Positions 55,120-64,000 of a DNA stretch of 64,000 nucleotides are shown here, piece by piece. The stretch's first letter is position 1; each line of letters opens with the position of its first letter. Source of the DNA: Pomphorhynchus laevis (Eukaryota > Acanthocephala > Palaeacanthocephala > Echinorhynchida > Pomphorhynchidae). The stretch is from assembly GCA_012934845.2 (NCBI GenBank), contig WNNJ02003544.1, positions 221,858 through 285,857 of the forward strand. Direction: 5' to 3'. A program made the position numbers and the translations under genes. The notes below the pieces were generated by a model, which ran no database searches, was not told the DNA's origin, and worked only from the letters and a program-made list of their open reading frames with translations.

Positions 55120-56177
55120 CTCGCCTGATCTGCACTCGCCTCCTGATCTGCATTTTCTTACACTGACTGAATCCTCCTCACCTCCAGAAAGTTTCGTTCA
55201 CGTGATTATCTTCTATATATTTCGTCATTTTCCTTAAAATGTCACCAAAGTTCCTTTTATGATTATTCATCTTCTCTGAAATAAACTGCCTTCTGTCATC
55301 CGCTACCGCCTACTTACCATCCTTCAAACATTATCACCGCTCATTTTTCCCTTAATCAGTGATTTTAATTATTCACAATAAACTGTCCCACGCATCATCA
55401 TCAAACTATTGACATTGATCATAATTTGGTTTTTGTTTGTTTTCATTTTTTTTGCAAAATTGTTAATTTGTAATTTAGTGGCCCTGAAACCACTTATTTA
55501 AAACACAAGTTTTGGACGACTTCTTGTAATGTAGCCAAACAGTTTGCAAGCTTTTTATCCACTAATACCGGGGTATCGATCTCAAAACACTTCTGTCATT
55601 CTCCGAACACAGAGATATCAACTAGAAAAGGTTTATCTACCGTTGAATTCAACAATGAGGATATTTTTAAAGAATTAAAAAATTTACCTCGGAACGCAAC
55701 TACAATTCTAGATAGTATTGCCTCGATAATGCTACATGAATTGGCTTCTGTAATTATGCCTCGCTAGCTGCTATCTTTAGATCATCTATAAATACAGGCT
55801 AATTTCCAACCGATTTGACTAGAGCTATCATATGTACAAATTTTAAGAAAAGAAACAGGTCGCTAGTATCCAATTATCGTCCCATCAGCCTCATTTCCGT
55901 AGTTTGTAAGATATTAGAAAGATTAATTCTTCGGCGGCTCAGCTTTTTTATTGAATCGAATAATGTTCTGAACATTAGACATCATGGATTTAGACAGAAT
56001 CACTCAACGACCACCAATCTTGTAGAAACAAGAGCTAGTTGAGTAGACTCATTAAGATAACGCATACAGGTGGATGTGATCTTTATCGATTTGTCAAGGA
56101 CATTTGACAGAGTTATTCCGAGTCTTCTAATTAATAATTTATATATCGTCGGAATTAGGGGCAAATTATTTAATTGG
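55120..56177 (+). mobile_element. Second LINE relic (endonuclease end and RT start)
   Basis: Decayed plus-strand LINE: SDFNYS near 55350 (from the LGDFN endonuclease motif), then FKELKNLPRNATTILDSIAS near 55660, FKKRNRSLVSNYRPISLIS near 55840, FRQNHSTTTNLVETRA near 56000 and DLSRTFDRVIPSLL near 56085. It stops abruptly at 56177, where Gypsy sequence begins. Confidence 0.6.
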
Positions 56178-57290
56178 TGTTATGACATTAAATGTATTTG
56201 AATGTTACATTATGTTTTGATTTCAAGGATCCTCTTGATGCTGTCACGAAACACCGATATTTGCTCTGTGTCATCGATGAATATTCTCGGTTCCCTTTCG
56301 CCGTTCCGTGTGTAGACTGTTCTTCATCATCAGTAATATCTCCCTTGCACCAAATCTTCAGTATTTTTGGGTTCCCGGCTAGAATACATTCGGATCAGGG
56401 AACATGTGTTCAATCTTAAGAATTTCGCGATTTTCTTTCATTTCACGGTGTCGTATGTAGTAGAAGCACGTCGTACAGCCCGAGAGAAAATGGGCAGGGA
56501 TAACGATTTGTCGGAATAATTTGGAAAGCAGTGCAGTTAGCGACAAAGTTGAAAAACTTAACCTGTAAGCACTGGGAAATGGTTTTACCTACAGTATTAG
56601 CGTCTCTGCTATCTTTATTATGTACTAGCACCGGAGAGACACATCACGATCGTTTGCTTCGCTACTAAATAAATTCTAAAAATTCACTTATTCTATTAGT
56701 GGATCAAAAACGATAGGGCCTTCTTACTCAGGGATTATCGAACACTAAAATCTGGAAATTTTTTTCGTCAAGTAGAACTATTGGAATCCAAAGGCCACTA
56801 CGCTGTTGTACGAGACGTATATAGAAAAGAGTCGGCCGTATCTGTTCGTAAATTAGCGAGAATACCACAGACTGGCACAGTAGCATGCGATGATACAGTC
56901 ATCAGTCAAGAGTCTGAGTATGCGTCCAACTCACCATATAGTTATCGAGACTATGAAACGTCACGAGTCGCGCAATCAGACAATTATGTCTCACACAAAG
57001 AGCCTGATCACAATTTGATCAAACAAAGAACAGAATTGTAAGATAACAAGTTACTGGATGAAAGAAACGTATTCCCAACGAACATTACAGTCGCAGATGA
57101 ACGCGTATGGTCTAGCACGGACGTCGATGCTCTTGGACGAAAACAACGAAGAAGACAAAGACCCACATATCTCAACGATTACAAATAATGACAGGAAGAC
57201 TGTTATGACATTAAATGTATTTGAATGTTACATTATGTTTTGTGTTTCAGATATTATTGAATAAAATCCTGAACGGTTTAATCTACAACA
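56178..57290 (+). mobile_element. Gypsy-like element remnant A: LTR start, integrase C-terminus, LTR
   Basis: A 42-bp block (56178-56219) identical to the start of the putative LTR at 57201 is followed directly by integrase sequence (DPLDAVTKHRYLLCVIDEYS, 56226-56286), the integrase C-terminus (LESKGHYAVVRDVYRKESAV near 56780) and the polyprotein end (GRKQRRRQRPTYLNDYK near 57140). 56220-56630 duplicates 60591-61000. Best read as an internally deleted element sharing its right LTR with the next copy. Confidence 0.6.
57201..57290 (+). repeat. Putative very short LTR
   Basis: A 90-bp TG...CA-bounded segment (TGTTATGACATT to ATCTACAACA) between the end of one pol and the start of the next gag, containing an AATAAA signal. 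Its first 42 bp recur at 56178. 90 bp is short for a Gypsy LTR, and no primer-binding site is obvious, so the call is tentative. Confidence 0.4.
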
Positions 57291-57502
57291 GTTTATTCAA
57301 TAATATTTATTGCGGAACAAGCATAAGATTGACAAACTACTTGTTTCTTTAACATTGAGTATCGACATAGACGATCTAAATGCCCATGAAGAGTGGACTC
57401 ATTGGAAGCGCCGCCTAGCCATTTTTTTGGCATTACATACCGATATCACTGATCAATCAACGTTGTCTTCTTGTCAATCCCGTTTCTTCGCGATTATTCG
57501 AA

Positions 57503-58123
57503 TTGATTAAAGAATGTGGAACATTCAACAATGTGATCGCCGCTCTTAACAATGCGTTTAACAAACCAGTAAATGTGCTACTCGCACGTTTTCAACTACA
57601 CAAGTGTCGTCAAGAACCTTCGAAGTCATTAGACCAATACTTTCGCAAGCTGGATGAAATTTCCTCACTATGTGATTTCAAGGCGGTGGATGCTACTACA
57701 AATCGTAAAGATCATATCACCGACACATTCGTTCAAGGCATTCATAGCACATATGTAAGACAACGATTGTTAGAGTTCAGGGTGAACAATATCGAAGACC
57801 TAGTCACAATAGCCAAATCTCAAGAAACAGCGTACCAGCAAGCGGCAATTATTTCATCAGTCGAACCAACGAGCCTGGCCAGCACAAGCGTTGATGTTAC
57901 CGATCAATCCCGAGAAAGTTTAAACGATGATACCACGATTGCTAGCCTGAGAACGAATACAAAAACTAAGCAGAGTACATTGCACACTAGACGTTGTTAT
58001 CTTTGTGGAAACACGCTTCATTCTCGAGCAAACTGCCCAGCACGGAACGCTACCTGTCATTCATGTGGCAAGAATGGACACTTCTCAAAAGTGTGTCGCT
58101 CTCAAAAACAGATAACCGACTAA
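57503..58123 (+). CDS. Gypsy-like Gag, nucleocapsid part
   Basis: 206-codon frame; the capsid N-terminal part lies upstream at 57310-57500 in another frame (HEEWTHWKRRLAIFLAL), so one frameshift is present. Residues 22-90 resemble the retrotransposon capsid region (LARFQLHKCRQEPSKSLDQY). Two CCHC zinc knuckles close the protein: CYLCGNTLHSRANC (about 58000) and CHSCGKNGHFSKVC (about 58050). It packages element RNA. Confidence 0.75.
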   Translation: MIKECGTFNNVIAALNNAFNKPVNVLLARFQLHKCRQEPSKSLDQYFRKLDEISSLCDFKAVDATTNRKDHITDTFVQGIHSTYVRQRLLEFRVNNIEDLVTIAKSQETAYQQAAIISSVEPTSLASTSVDVTDQSRESLNDDTTIASLRTNTKTKQSTLHTRRCYLCGNTLHSRANCPARNATCHSCGKNGHFSKVCRSQKQITD

Positions 58124-58187
58124 ACTCCTACGGATCTGTACTCTTTGACTCTCCACAAGGTAAACGGAATGTTCTGTGAGGTTTTAG

Positions 58188-58637
58188 TTGCTGGCAAACC
58201 GTTCACGTCCCCCGATGGATAATGGCAGTACAGATAACTTCATTTACGCCAAAGTTGTGGCTGATCTGAATAGTGCCACATCACCTTGTGGTCGACACGT
58301 CCAGATGGCTTCCTCGTACCATTCGACTGTAGTTCATCGCGAGTACCTCATAACATTCGAATTTATGCGACGAGTATACGAAAACTGCCGTTTTCTTATC
58401 CTGCCTAGATTATGTGCCCCAATCATTCTAGGCCAAAAATTCTTCAATCATCACCAATACATTACATTTAAGTGTAGAGGAACAAACCCAGGGATAACAA
58501 TATCTTCACTGCTAACCGCTCCAACCATGAATATCGAACCGATTACACTCTTTCCTGAAATTCGAAAAGACATTCGTCCTATATGTACTAAATCGCGTCG
58601 ACAAACATTGGAAAATTCTCGCCTTGTAAAAGAATAA
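58188..58637 (+). pseudogene. Gypsy-like protease region
   Basis: 149-codon frame. MDNGSTDNFIYAKVV stands where the aspartic protease DTGS/DSGA motif should be: the Asp is present but followed by Asn instead of Thr or Ser. APIILGQKFFNHH matches the ILG-x-F flap-side motif. Its downstream end runs into the RT leader. Probably non-functional. Confidence 0.6.
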
Positions 58638-59284
58638 ATTGACAAACTGTTGAGACAAAACATCATCGAGAAGAGTCAATCACCTTAGAGAGCTCAAGTT
58701 TAAGTCATACATAATCAAGGAAATAAACCGTAAATGGTTGTGGACTACTGGGGTACTATAAATAGATATGCTTTACTGGACGCATATCCACTCACACTCA
58801 TAGAACACATGATATCGCAAACAGCGACGTACTCCGTTTTTACAACTGCCGACTTATCTTAGGCATATTATCAAATTCCTCTGCTCAAGCAAGATCGGTA
58901 TTTTACTGCATTTGAAGCTGAGAGAAATTTATACCGGTATCGACGAATTCCTTTTGGATCGACGAATGCGATGTCTGTATTCCAACATATAATGAACCAA
59001 ATAATTACTGAAAATAATTTAGTCGGTGTTTTTGCATGCTTGGACGACATAATCATTTGCGGACAAAACAACGAGGAACACGATGAGATATATCGAAAAT
59101 TTTGCGAAGTTGCCGATAAAGTGATTCTTACATAAGCAGAAGAAAAACAAGATACAGACAGAATGATGTAATTTTTTGTGATATCGATTATCAAACGGCT
59201 CCATCAAACCGGATCCTGATCGTGTGAAACCTCTACTTGATTATCCGTTACTGCCTTAGCCTTTTCCCTAAAATCGATTACTGC

Positions 59285-59820
59285 CTTAGCCTTTTCGACA
59301 ATTCTCCAAAATCCATCATCCTACCCCTACAACGCATAATCAACACCGCCGTTCGAGTGCTCTTTCGTCTCCGTCGCTTCGACCACACATCCACATAGTT
59401 TGCCCAGCTCTCCTGGCCCAACATCCACATCCGCATCAAACTCCGCCTTCTTCGCCTTACTTTTCGTCTCATCGCTGTCGGCTCCCCATCGTTCATCAAC
59501 CTTCCTTTCTTAGACGACACTCGCCCCACCTCGCTATCGCTGCGTTCCCGTCATACCATCTTACTCCACGTTCCTAATTACTCCAACAACTACGGTATCC
59601 GATCCTTCCTCGTCGCCGCCTCACTCGCATGGAATCAACTCCCTCTCGACGTCCGCCGCGCCCCCTCCTTTATCACATTTAAACACTTCTCCGTTCACAC
59701 CTTCTCGACACCTGATTTACAGTTTTGTTTTGTTGTGGTCATGTAAGCGTGCGCTGGCACGCATTTGCCACGTTAAAATAAATCTTATTTTTGCGATAAG
59801 AAAATCATGCAAGGATTTTT
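59285..59820 (+). mobile_element. LINE 3' end inserted in the Gypsy-like element
   Basis: Reads LPLQRIINTAVRVLFRLRRF, then (after a frame change) SLSLRSRHTILLHVP and NNYGIRSFLVAASLAWNQLP, aligning with the end of the 37.1-kb ORF2 (RILHTAARVIFRLRKYDH, TGLSLRSHRSYSLFVP, RLWNKLP). A 3' UTR follows to about 59820. The sequence is GC-rich compared with its host. The 19-bp phrase TTACTGCCTTAGCCTTTTC is present twice at the 5' junction (59248 and 59278). Confidence 0.75.
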
Positions 59821-60997
59821 AGGTTTTCGGGCTTAATATTCTAAATGGATTCCATCGTTTTCAAAAAAGATACGTTGCTACTCGATTGTGAGCTATTTCC
59901 GTCGCCAAATGAAGTAACTGCTGAAATCCAAGCTTTTTAACGCGAAATTTCACAAGCTACATTTGCCGCGTATGGCCATAACCTGCCTCTGACAGTCGAA
60001 ACAGTCGCCTCATATAACTCCATAGTAGTTGTGATAAGTCAATCATCAGACCGATAGCTTTCTTTTCATAGACTCTCTCAAAAACAACGCTGCATCAACC
60101 TAGTGTGATAAAGAAAACTCAAGCAATTGTCAATGCTATCCAATACAGGAAACATTACCTTCTCGGTAGACCTTTCAAAATAATAACAGACCAAAGGTCT
60201 GTATGCTTTATGTTCGACAGGATTCGTTCTAGTAGAATAAAAAATGACAAAGTAGCCAGATGGCGCCTAGAGTTAGCACCTTATCAATACGAAATCGAGT
60301 ACCGAACTGGAAAAGACAATAAAGCCTGGGACGCAATGTCACGAATTGCATTTACATGTTCTCTTCAAGCTTCTATAATGGAACTTCACCACATCCACGT
60401 TTCACTATGCCATCCAGGCATCACACGAATACTACACTTTATAAGATAATATAGTCTTTACGATAAATCTGATGTTATGAAGGTCGAAAATCAATGTCGT
60501 GTTTGAGCTGAAATTAAGCCTAGGTTCTGTAAATTAATTATTGACCACGTTATTAATGACACTCAACCATGCGATAGGCTAAATATTAATTTCAAGGATC
60601 CTCTTGATGCTGTCACGAAACGCCGATATTTGCTCTGTGTCATCGATGAATATTCTCGGTTCCCTTTCGCCGTTCCGTGTGTAGACTGTTCTTCATCATC
60701 AGTAATATCTCCCTCGCGCCAAATCTTCAGTATTTTTGGGTTCCAGGCTAGAATACGTTCGGATCAGGGAACATGTGTTCAATCTTAAGAATTTCGCGAT
60801 TTTCTTTCATTTCACGGTGTCGCATGTAGTAGAAGCACGTCGTACAGCCCGAGAGAAAATGGGCAGGGATAACGATTTGTCGGAATAATTTGGAAAGCAG
60901 TGCAGTTAGCGACAAAGTTGAAAAACTTAACCTGTAAGCACTGGGAAATAGTTTTACCTACAGTATTAGCGTCTCTGCTATCTTTATTATGTACTAG

Positions 60998-61361
60998 CTT
61001 TCTTGGCTGCTTAATAAACTACTTACATTTGAGATAAAATAACATACAATTAATATACACAAGATCGAGTAATAAACAGTTGGAACAGACTCCCGTCATC
61101 TGCTGTCATCTACAATAAATAACATACAATCTAATATACATACAACGAGGAGAATAAAATCACGAATCAAACGACTTTTGAACTTTCTTAGCTGCTTAAT
61201 AAACTACTTACATTTGAGATAAAATAACATACAATTAATATACACAAGATCGAGTAATAAACAGTTGGAACAGACTCCCGTCATCTGCCGTCATCTACAA
61301 TAAATAACATACAATCTAATATACATACAACGAGGAGAATAAAATCACGAATCAAACGACT
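60998..61361 (+). repeat. Two 185-bp 5'-UTR monomers of the LINE
   Basis: 60998-61182 and 61183-61361 are near-identical tandem copies (CTTTCTTGGCTGCTTAATAA / CTTTCTTAGCTGCTTAATAA at the starts, ATCAAACGACT at the ends) placed immediately before ORF1. Tandem 5' monomers act as promoters in some LINEs; the promoter role here is inferred. Confidence 0.85.
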
Positions 61362-61369
61362 ATATACAA

Positions 61370-62767
61370 ATGGGTCGGAAAAAACAAAAGTCTCAAGTTC
61401 CCAACCATGTTGCGTCCAACACCGATGTTAGAGATGTTTCCAATGGATCTGAACAACAAGTCCTTTGCTCAAACAATGATTGTCACACGTGGGTAAGTAT
61501 TTGGACTTCAGAATCCCAGGCATCTTGCCTTGCAGACAACGAATTCTACTGTGGCTACTGTTCGGCTAAGATGATAAATACGATGAAGAGTGAAATAGAG
61601 AGTCTCAAGACAAATATATTGAAACTATCTGGCAATGCAGCGATGTCCACACATGCCTCTTCGTATTGTAATAAGTCTCAACCTCGATGCCCAATTCTCC
61701 CGCATTCGATTGCCTCTAAGAATGCCAAATCTCCCATCTCTTCTACAGGTATTACTATACATCCTTCAATTTTGCCCAATCAATCAGCTCAATCTTCTGA
61801 TGTTACTGCCATTGACCATTTGCAACCCAGTATTTCTTTTGTCGTATCAGATAAATCACCTTACATTTCTACCCCTCATCGCGTTTCTACGTCATCATCA
61901 GATAATCCATTATCAGATAATCTGAAGGAGCCGCAAATTGTATCGCAGCAAGATGGATTTTGTCAAGTTTATGATAAATCTACCGATACAGTGACGGAGC
62001 CGCAAATTGTTACAACTAATGTATGTTCACTCCCCGACACCCCACATCCCGTCCTTCCTGTCTCGTTTCTCAATAACTTGCATCCATCAATTAAAATCAC
62101 CTCCACCAGCCTCCACTATCCTTCCACTCATAACCTTTCCTCACATCGCTTGCCACCCGCTTTATTATCATTATCCTCTATGTCTCCCGTCGTCAAACCA
62201 AATCCCTCCAAATCATCAACTGCCAGCACTTCTATCGTGATCTCACCTACTCAAGTCAGTCGTCCTCCTTTACGGAAGCGCTTTGCTTCTCGCGATCGTT
62301 GCGTCATTGTTACTAATATCACGCCTTCTAACTCCTTATCTCCACAAGCAGGTCTGGACCACGATGTTTCCGCCTTCAGATCCATCCTCTCGTCTATTGT
62401 TCCTGCGGATAAACCATCATTTTTCAAGGACATTTCTCCAGTCGCATTCATCCGTCTAAACAAATCTTCTCAATCTAATCCTTCCCAGCCCCCTCTCCTA
62501 AAAATTGTTTTCAAGCATCGCTCTCACGCGTATTCTGTCCTCTCTCAACGATTCAAACTCATGTCATCTTCAACCACTCGAATTTTCCCCGATCGCGCCC
62601 CTTCCGAAATCGCTCAAATCTCTTCAGCCCGCATCGAAAAACGTCGTCGCGAGAAAAACGGCGAAACTTCACTCGCCATCCGAAACATAGACGGAAATTT
62701 TCAAATTGTCCACACCCGTCCAAAAATTCGATGGCGCTCCATCTCTCCTATGTGTCTTCTCCACTAG
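61370..62767 (+). CDS. LINE ORF1 protein with PHD-like finger
   Basis: 465 codons. Residues 33-64 form a PHD-like zinc finger (CSNNDCHTWVSIW, then C53 and FYCGYC at 59-64), followed by a short coiled coil (MKSEIESLKTNILKLSG, about 71-87). A long Ser/Pro/Thr-rich linker leads to a C-terminal domain from about 310 (RFASRDRCVIVTNI, LLKIVFKHRSHAYSVL) resembling the RNA-binding ORF1 ends of CR1-like LINEs. ORF1 proteins coat element RNA and assist reverse transcription. The start chosen is the first ATG after the monomers. The C-terminus may shift with the ORF2 overlap. Confidence 0.8.
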   Translation: MGRKKQKSQVPNHVASNTDVRDVSNGSEQQVLCSNNDCHTWVSIWTSESQASCLADNEFYCGYCSAKMINTMKSEIESLKTNILKLSGNAAMSTHASSYCNKSQPRCPILPHSIASKNAKSPISSTGITIHPSILPNQSAQSSDVTAIDHLQPSISFVVSDKSPYISTPHRVSTSSSDNPLSDNLKEPQIVSQQDGFCQVYDKSTDTVTEPQIVTTNVCSLPDTPHPVLPVSFLNNLHPSIKITSTSLHYPSTHNLSSHRLPPALLSLSSMSPVVKPNPSKSSTASTSIVISPTQVSRPPLRKRFASRDRCVIVTNITPSNSLSPQAGLDHDVSAFRSILSSIVPADKPSFFKDISPVAFIRLNKSSQSNPSQPPLLKIVFKHRSHAYSVLSQRFKLMSSSTTRIFPDRAPSEIAQISSARIEKRRREKNGETSLAIRNIDGNFQIVHTRPKIRWRSISPMCLLH

Positions 62768-64000
62768 TCTCTTTCGCCACAACACACGGTTTCCGTCTCG
62801 GTATCCTCAACACTAGATCTATTCTCAATAAATCCGATCTACTCCTCAACCTATTCACCAAGCAATCCATTGATATCTTCTGCCTCACCGAATCCTGGCA
62901 CTCAGATTCGGATGACCTTTCCATTCGCCGTCTGCTCTCTGCTTGTTGCTCCCTAGTCGAATCCGCCCGCCCCCTAAGCTCATGCCCTTCTAAATCCTCT
63001 AATCATGGCAACATCGTCGCATTCGCGCGTCACCCAGCGTCTCTTCGCAAAATCAATCCCCCTTTCAGCCCTTGCTCTTTTGAATTGCTCACTTGTCGTT
63101 ATTCTAACCCGATCACTCTAGATCTCGCCATTGTATACCGTCCTGGTTCATCAGCTCCTACAGCCTTATTTTTTACCGAACTCGCTGACCTCCTTTCTCA
63201 TTGTTCTTTGTCCTCAATCCCTTCACTCGTTCTAGGCGACTTCAATATCCGCCTAGACCGCCCCTCTTCCACAGATTCCATCCGCTTCATCAACATTCTA
63301 TCCAACTACAATTACAAACTAATCTCCACTGCCCCCACACATATACTTGGCGGGGCACTCGACATCATCGCTGTCCCCGATCATTTTGCTGCCACACCTC
63401 ACTGTCCATCTCTGATCCTGGTCTATCCGATCACTTTCTTATCACCCTTGATCTCGCTCGCAACCACACCCCTCCTCACACACCTACAATCCTACGTCGC
63501 CCTTGGAGAAATCTTGACCTTTCCCTTCTCCGCTCTGCCTTACTCAAATCGTCTCTATCATTACCCACAATAACATATTCATCTCCTCACAATCTCGCCT
63601 TTCTTTTCGACTCTGAACTCACATCCACTCTCGATATTCTCTTGCCTTTCAAGTCTCACCCACACCGTCGCTTGCACCGTGCCCCATGGTTTGACATCCA
63701 ATGCCTACTCTCAAAGCGTCGACTCCGCCATGCTTTTCGAGTCTATCACCGCTCTCTCAGACGCGATTTCCGCTCGATCACTCCGTCTTTCCGTGATTCC
63801 TATCTTGCTCTTCGCCGGTCTCATCTCAACCTACTAAGTACCAAATGCAACTCCTTCTGGCAGCATAAAATAATCACTTCATTCAACTCTAAGACTCTCT
63901 GGCATACTTTTAACTCAATCCTGGCTCGTTCCTCTACGCCGTGCAACATCAATGCTAATGATTATTCGTCATTTCTCCAGACTAAAGTATCCACGCTGCT
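62731..64000 (+). CDS. LINE ORF2: apurinic-type endonuclease and linker, frameshifted, partial
   Basis: Begins MALHLSYVSSPLVS; the endonuclease motifs are FRLGILNTRSILNKSDLL, DIFCLTESWHSDSDDLSIR (catalytic Glu), VYRPG, LVLGDFNIRLD and, only after a one-base shift near 63405, LSDHFLITLDL (SDH catalytic His). The shifted frame stays open to the window end through the linker (RAPWFDIQCLLSKRRLRHAF, then CNSFWQHKI), so the copy has one frameshift in the part visible. RT lies beyond the window. The endonuclease nicks target DNA to prime cDNA synthesis. Confidence 0.82.

Larger units (their letters stand above)
57291..61000 (+). mobile_element. Gypsy-like retrotransposon B, broken
   Basis: Order gag (57310-58123), protease (58188-58500), reverse transcriptase (58690-59210), RNase H (59850-60345), integrase (60370-61000): the Gypsy/Metaviridae order. 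RT pieces VVDYWGTINRY, FTTADLS, RIPFGSTNAMSVFQHIM and CLDDIIICG (family YLDDI); RNase H TDQRSVCFMF and EIEYRTGKDNKAWDAMSRI; integrase HHIHVSLCHPGI and IDEYSRFPFAVP, then SDQGT. Stops, a LINE insertion in the RT/RNase H junction (59285-59820) and loss of the 3' end at 61000 make it inactive. Confidence 0.8.
60998..64000 (+). mobile_element. CR1-like LINE with ORF1 and ORF2, running off the window
   Basis: 5' monomers, ORF1 (61370-62767) and ORF2 (from 62731, overlapping ORF1 by 37 bp in a different frame). ORF2 continues past 64000, so RT is not seen. One frameshift in ORF2 near 63405. Pyrimidine-rich, GC-richer coding unlike surrounding DNA. Inserted at the broken 3' end of the Gypsy-like element. 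Confidence 0.85.

Noticed and set aside
58451-59207. Minus-strand open frames opposite the Gypsy-like protease and RT
   Set aside because: Shadows of the plus-strand element, which carries the recognisable motifs.
61635-62463. Alternative frames inside LINE ORF1
   Set aside because: They arise from the pyrimidine-rich Ser/Pro linker; ORF1 itself is continuous and contains the zinc finger and C-terminal domain.
1-64000. CRISPR arrays, bacterial operons, tRNA or rRNA genes
   Set aside because: None was recognised; the tandem repeats present are minisatellites or transposon tails without the regular spacer pattern, and the gene structure is eukaryotic.

Overview
This is AT-rich nuclear DNA from an invertebrate animal. 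The evidence is: spliced genes with metazoan domain architectures (SH3-SH2-tyrosine kinase; kringle plus cysteine-rich EB-like repeats plus C-type lectin fold; tandem cyclic-nucleotide-binding domains), no operons, and a dense load of animal-type retroelements (Penelope-like, CR1/RTE-like LINEs, Gypsy). I cannot name the species. Introns as small as 41, 45 and 52 nt sit in the same gene as a 22.9-kb intron; that pattern is known from several fast-evolving invertebrate lineages but is not diagnostic.

Host genes. (1) 761-4097 (+): a secreted kringle/EB/C-type-lectin-like protein, modelled as two exons. (2) 10964-11977 (-): an intronless cAMP-dependent protein kinase regulatory-subunit-like gene with no docking domain or clear inhibitor site. 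(3) 14450-14932 (-): a small secreted protein of unknown role. (4) 19598-51713 (-): a Src-family tyrosine kinase in eight exons, whose splice phases I could join exactly into 630 codons. It keeps the C-terminal regulatory tyrosine but has lost the activation-loop tyrosine and carries HCD instead of HRD in the catalytic loop.

Mobile DNA. A Penelope-like element (PLE) family occurs at 5.1-7.8, 13.1-13.4, 30.7-30.9, 47.6-48.3 and 52.5 kb. Its 3' tail is scattered as roughly 300-500 bp repeats (5, 8.6, 28.5-30.7, 39.3-41.3, 49.5-50.8 and 52.4-53.7 kb) with a conserved block able to pair as a pseudoknot. A second, GIY-YIG-bearing Penelope relic lies at 20.3-21.8 kb. Repeats at 17-18 and 31.3-32.2 kb carry hammerhead-ribozyme-like cores. 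LINE relics lie at 4.6, 9-10.4, 12.2, 16, 54-56 and 59.3-59.8 kb; a long open LINE ORF2 is at 37.1-39.1 kb, and a LINE with ORF1, ORF2 and two 185-bp 5' monomers begins at 61.0 kb and runs off the window. Two copies of a little-described reverse-transcriptase element lie at 35.4-36.6 (+) and 42.5-45.6 kb (-); the second has a CXC-type zinc-finger ORF at its head. Gypsy-like sequence fills 56.2-61.0 kb. Fold-back elements and minisatellites lie between.

How it fits together: introns of the Src-like gene, above all intron 1 (28279-51187), host most of the transposons. The two ends of that intron carry near-identical 0.5-kb repeats in opposite orientation, which could pair in the pre-mRNA and bring the distant exons together. 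All calls rest on reading the sequence; no database search was run.
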